From Stenotrophomonas sp. (lineage in GTDB: Bacteria; Pseudomonadota; Gammaproteobacteria; Xanthomonadales; Xanthomonadaceae), in the NCBI GenBank assembly GCA_003510825.1, contig DOKO01000419.1, forward strand, positions 5,752 through 14,105: DNA of 8,354 nucleotides, written 5' to 3'. Every line of letters starts with the position of its first letter. Within the stretch, counting starts at the first letter, position 1. Both the position numbers and the translations under genes were made by a program. Below the pieces are notes generated by a model, which was not told the origin of the DNA, did not search any database, and saw only the letters and a program-made list of their open reading frames with translations. Below are positions 6,607-8,354 of the stretch, piece after piece.

Positions 6607-6858
6607 ATGCGCGGGATATCCGCAGTTCTAGGTGGCTTGATGCTGGTGGCCTTTTCCGCCGGAGCCTCAGCCCAGGCCATTGACTACGAGAAGGTGGGAA
6701 TGGTCGGTGTCCAAAGAGTGACGGGCCAGTGGGTGCGCTACATCGTGCTCGGGGAGGACTCGGCTTGCGTCACGGTTCAGATCTTCAAAGCCGCGAACAG
6801 GTGGTGCTCCATCGCCCTGCAGCCTGATTCCATTGGCGATCTGGTGTGTAGTCGATGA
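6607..6858 (+). CDS. Small hypothetical exported protein
   Basis: I do not recognise this 83-residue product. Its amino terminus looks like a Sec signal peptide: MR, a hydrophobic stretch (AVLGGLMLVAF) and a likely signal peptidase I site after ASA at 20-22, leaving a mature protein of about 61 residues with cysteines at 54, 67 and 81. The ATG at 6607 is preferred because AGGA (6599-6602) stands just upstream and the signal peptide then starts properly. The in-frame ATG at 6577 would add ten residues, including a cysteine and three basic residues, and lacks a ribosome binding site. The gene overlaps the next one by 4 nt (ATGA at 6855-6858), so the two are probably translated together and may act together in the periplasm. 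Upstream lie a palindrome and a hairpin but no clear promoter. Confidence 0.6.
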   Translation: MRGISAVLGGLMLVAFSAGASAQAIDYEKVGMVGVQRVTGQWVRYIVLGEDSACVTVQIFKAANRWCSIALQPDSIGDLVCSR

Positions 6859-7550
6859 TGGTGGCGCTGGCGATGGCCACCCTGATGTCTCTGCCTGCAG
6901 CGTCGACTGCCCCCCTGCCGCCCCGTGCCGATTCAGCGCTGGATGCAGAGCGCGATTATGTCCCGATGGTGGGCTACAGCCTGGCGTCGCTTGTGGGCGA
7001 GCTTGACGGTGAATCCACCTCTGGCGCCGCCATCGACCGGGTGCTGGCCGCGTTGGAGCAGCGGCTGAATCGCACCTCATGCAAGCCAGCAGACCCCGGC
7101 GATACGCAGTCGCAGCCACTCAGCATCACCTGCAACGCACCCGATGCAGAGCGGCTTTTTCCCTATTACGCGGCCCTACGGCAGGCAGAGACGCCAGCAG
7201 AGCACGATCGTCGGGGCCGTCGCTTCCTGGATGCCTACGCGGCGTTGCTCAGGGATGCACCGGATATTTCCCTCACGCGACCAGACGAGGATGAGGCAGC
7301 AGATGGCTTGTTACATGTGCTCTTCCCGTTCGAGGCCTGGGACGAGAGGTTGGACATGCCACGCCCTGACGTGCATTTCCCGTTTGTTCCTGTGTGCAAC
7401 CTCGTTGTCACTCGCGCTGCGCGTTGCCCAGGCGCCGACCAGTTGCGCGGGCAGATCGGGAAGGCAGGCGATGAGAGTGAACAACGCCTGTTCTGCATCA
7501 AGGAATTTTCGAGGCGAAAGCTTGAACTGAGCGGTGGATGCTCGGAGTAG
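6855..7550 (+). CDS. Hypothetical protein, probably exported, cysteine-containing
   Basis: I do not recognise this 231-residue protein. The first 18 residues are hydrophobic and small (MMVALAMATLMSLPAAST) with a possible cleavage site near ASTA, so export is likely, but the usual positive charge before the hydrophobic core is missing. The remainder is soluble in character, with six cysteines at 76, 93, 181, 191, 214 and 229. An even number fits disulfide formation in the periplasm. An acidic segment lies at 143-150 (PDEDEAAD), and aromatic/proline-rich stretches at 156-163 and 170-180 (FPFV). No lipobox, enzyme motif or transmembrane helix is seen beyond the amino terminus. The start overlaps the preceding gene's stop (ATGA), with no independent ribosome binding site, so expression is probably coupled. 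ATG 6858 is an equally possible start. Confidence 0.6.
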   Translation: MMVALAMATLMSLPAASTAPLPPRADSALDAERDYVPMVGYSLASLVGELDGESTSGAAIDRVLAALEQRLNRTSCKPADPGDTQSQPLSITCNAPDAERLFPYYAALRQAETPAEHDRRGRRFLDAYAALLRDAPDISLTRPDEDEAADGLLHVLFPFEAWDERLDMPRPDVHFPFVPVCNLVVTRAARCPGADQLRGQIGKAGDESEQRLFCIKEFSRRKLELSGGCSE

Positions 7551-7564
7551 CAGGTGCTGCGATT

Positions 7565-7604
7565 GGGGTCAGAGCCCCTTCGCCCGCGAAGGGGATCCGA
7601 CCCC
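7565..7604. repeat. Nested 40-nt palindrome after the exported-protein pair
   Basis: The outer arms GGGGTC (7565-7570) and GACCCC (7599-7604) enclose inner arms CCCCTTCGC (7575-7583) and GCGAAGGGG (7586-7594), with mismatched 4-nt shoulders between them. It starts 14 nt after the stop codon at 7550. The form suggests an intergenic repeat element of a type separate from the GTAG class. It could also end the upstream transcript, but no T-tract follows. Confidence 0.6.
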
Positions 7605-7617
7605 GGTCGCCGTCCCC

Positions 7618-7650
7618 CAAACAGAAAGGCCGTGGTCTTCACCACGGCCT
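7618..7650 (-). terminator. Rho-independent terminator of the MFS transporter gene
   Basis: On the minus strand AGGCCGTGGT (7650-7641) pairs perfectly with ACCACGGCCT (7636-7627) around a GAAG loop and is followed by a T-rich run (TTTCTGTTT). It lies 25 nt downstream of the transporter stop codon, in the correct orientation. On the plus strand the same stem could also act after the exported-protein pair, but lacks a T-tract there. Confidence 0.85.
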
Positions 7651-7675
7651 CTCCTTCATCCGATGAACATCATGC

Positions 7676-8354
7676 TTACTTGGTGATGTCCACGTTCTTC
7701 GTTTCACGCAGGAACAGGCCGCCGATCACCACCGACATCAGCGCGATGATGATGGGGTACCACAGGCCGTAGTAGAGGTTGCCGGTACCAGCCACCAGCG
7801 CGAAGGAGATCGCCGGCAGGAAGCCACCGAACCAGCCGTTGCCGATGTGGTACGGCAGCGACATCGAGGTGTAGCGGATGCGGGTCGGGAACAGTTCGAC
7901 CAGGTAGGCGGCGATCGGGCCGTAGACCATGGTCACGTACAGCACCAGCAGCCACAGCATGAAGATCGTGCCGGCGATGTTGATGCGCGAGCCATCGGCC
8001 TTGGCCGGGTAGCCCGCCGTGGTCAGTGCACCCTTCAGTTCGGCACCGAAGGCATCGGCCTTGGCCTTGCCTTCTTCCTTGGTCAGGCCGGCGGCCTCGT
8101 ACGAGGTGACGCTGGCACTGCCCACGTTCACCATGGCCAGCGAACCGGCAGCGGCCGGCTGCACGTCATATGGCACGCCCGCCTTGGTCAGCGCGGCGGT
8201 CGCCACGTCGCAGGAGCTGGTGAACTTGCGCAGGCCGACCGGATCGAACTGGAACGAGCAGGTGCTCGGATCAGCCACAACCAGCGCCGGCGAGTTGCTG
8301 CGGGCCTCTTCGATGGCCGGGTTGGCGAAGTGCGTCAGGCCCTTGAAGATCGGG
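7676..8354 (-). CDS. MFS transporter, MHS (metabolite:H+ symporter) type, C-terminal part
   Basis: The open frame continues off the right edge, so only the last 225 residues are visible. The start codon and first part are missing. Visible residues 124-150 form a hydrophobic helix (IAGTIFMLWLLVLYVTMVYGPIAAYLV), followed by ELFPTRIRYTSMSLPYHIGNG, a signature of ProP/ShiA-like metabolite:H+ symporters. Two further membrane segments cover about 173-192 and 197-215. The protein ends with the short cytoplasmic tail RETKNVDITK. An unusual feature is the long hydrophilic, Ala-rich stretch at about 1-123 with cysteines at 32 and 48, apparently an extra-membrane loop inserted between transmembrane helices. 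The substrate cannot be named; organic acids, osmolytes or shikimate-like compounds are known for the family. A strong terminator follows the gene. Confidence 0.85.
   Translation of the reverse strand, partial: PIFKGLTHFANPAIEEARSNSPALVVADPSTCSFQFDPVGLRKFTSSCDVATAALTKAGVPYDVQPAAAGSLAMVNVGSASVTSYEAAGLTKEEGKAKADAFGAELKGALTTAGYPAKADGSRINIAGTIFMLWLLVLYVTMVYGPIAAYLVELFPTRIRYTSMSLPYHIGNGWFGGFLPAISFALVAGTGNLYYGLWYPIIIALMSVVIGGLFLRETKNVDITK

Overview
The window most likely comes from a Stenotrophomonas chromosome (S. maltophilia group) or a close Xanthomonadaceae relative. The evidence is high-GC coding DNA with strong third-position G/C bias and several short palindromes that begin GTAG, which match the GTAG-headed REP elements (SMAG) known from S. 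maltophilia. This assignment rests on recognition, not on a database search.

Left part (60-4841, plus strand): a compact defence operon. It encodes a type I DNA methyltransferase (hsdM), its two-domain specificity subunit (hsdS, overlapping hsdM by 8 nt), and 26 nt later a 604-residue DUF262/DUF1524 protein of the GmrSD-like nuclease class. No hsdR is present. Downstream space is closed by a convergent housekeeping-type gene, so an R subunit must lie upstream of the window, elsewhere in the genome, or not exist. The specificity domains of hsdS are visibly more A/T-rich than their surroundings, as expected for exchangeable recognition modules.

Middle (4842-6361): a 110-nt convergent intergenic region packed with three GTAG palindromes, two of them exact inverted copies of each other. 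Next comes a minus-strand coniferyl aldehyde dehydrogenase-type gene whose stop codon lies inside one of these repeats. A fragment of the same repeat opens the window at 1-12, so the defence operon is bracketed by copies of one repeat family in the same orientation.

Right part (6362-8354): a divergent intergenic region with a 27-nt perfect palindrome and a second hairpin. It is followed by two plus-strand genes of unknown function that overlap by ATGA and both look exported and cysteine-containing. Then come a nested 40-nt palindrome, a minus-strand rho-independent terminator, and the C-terminal part of an MHS-type major facilitator transporter that runs off the right edge.

No tRNA, rRNA, CRISPR array, insertion sequence or transposase was seen. 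No gene-free stretch exceeds about 250 nt.
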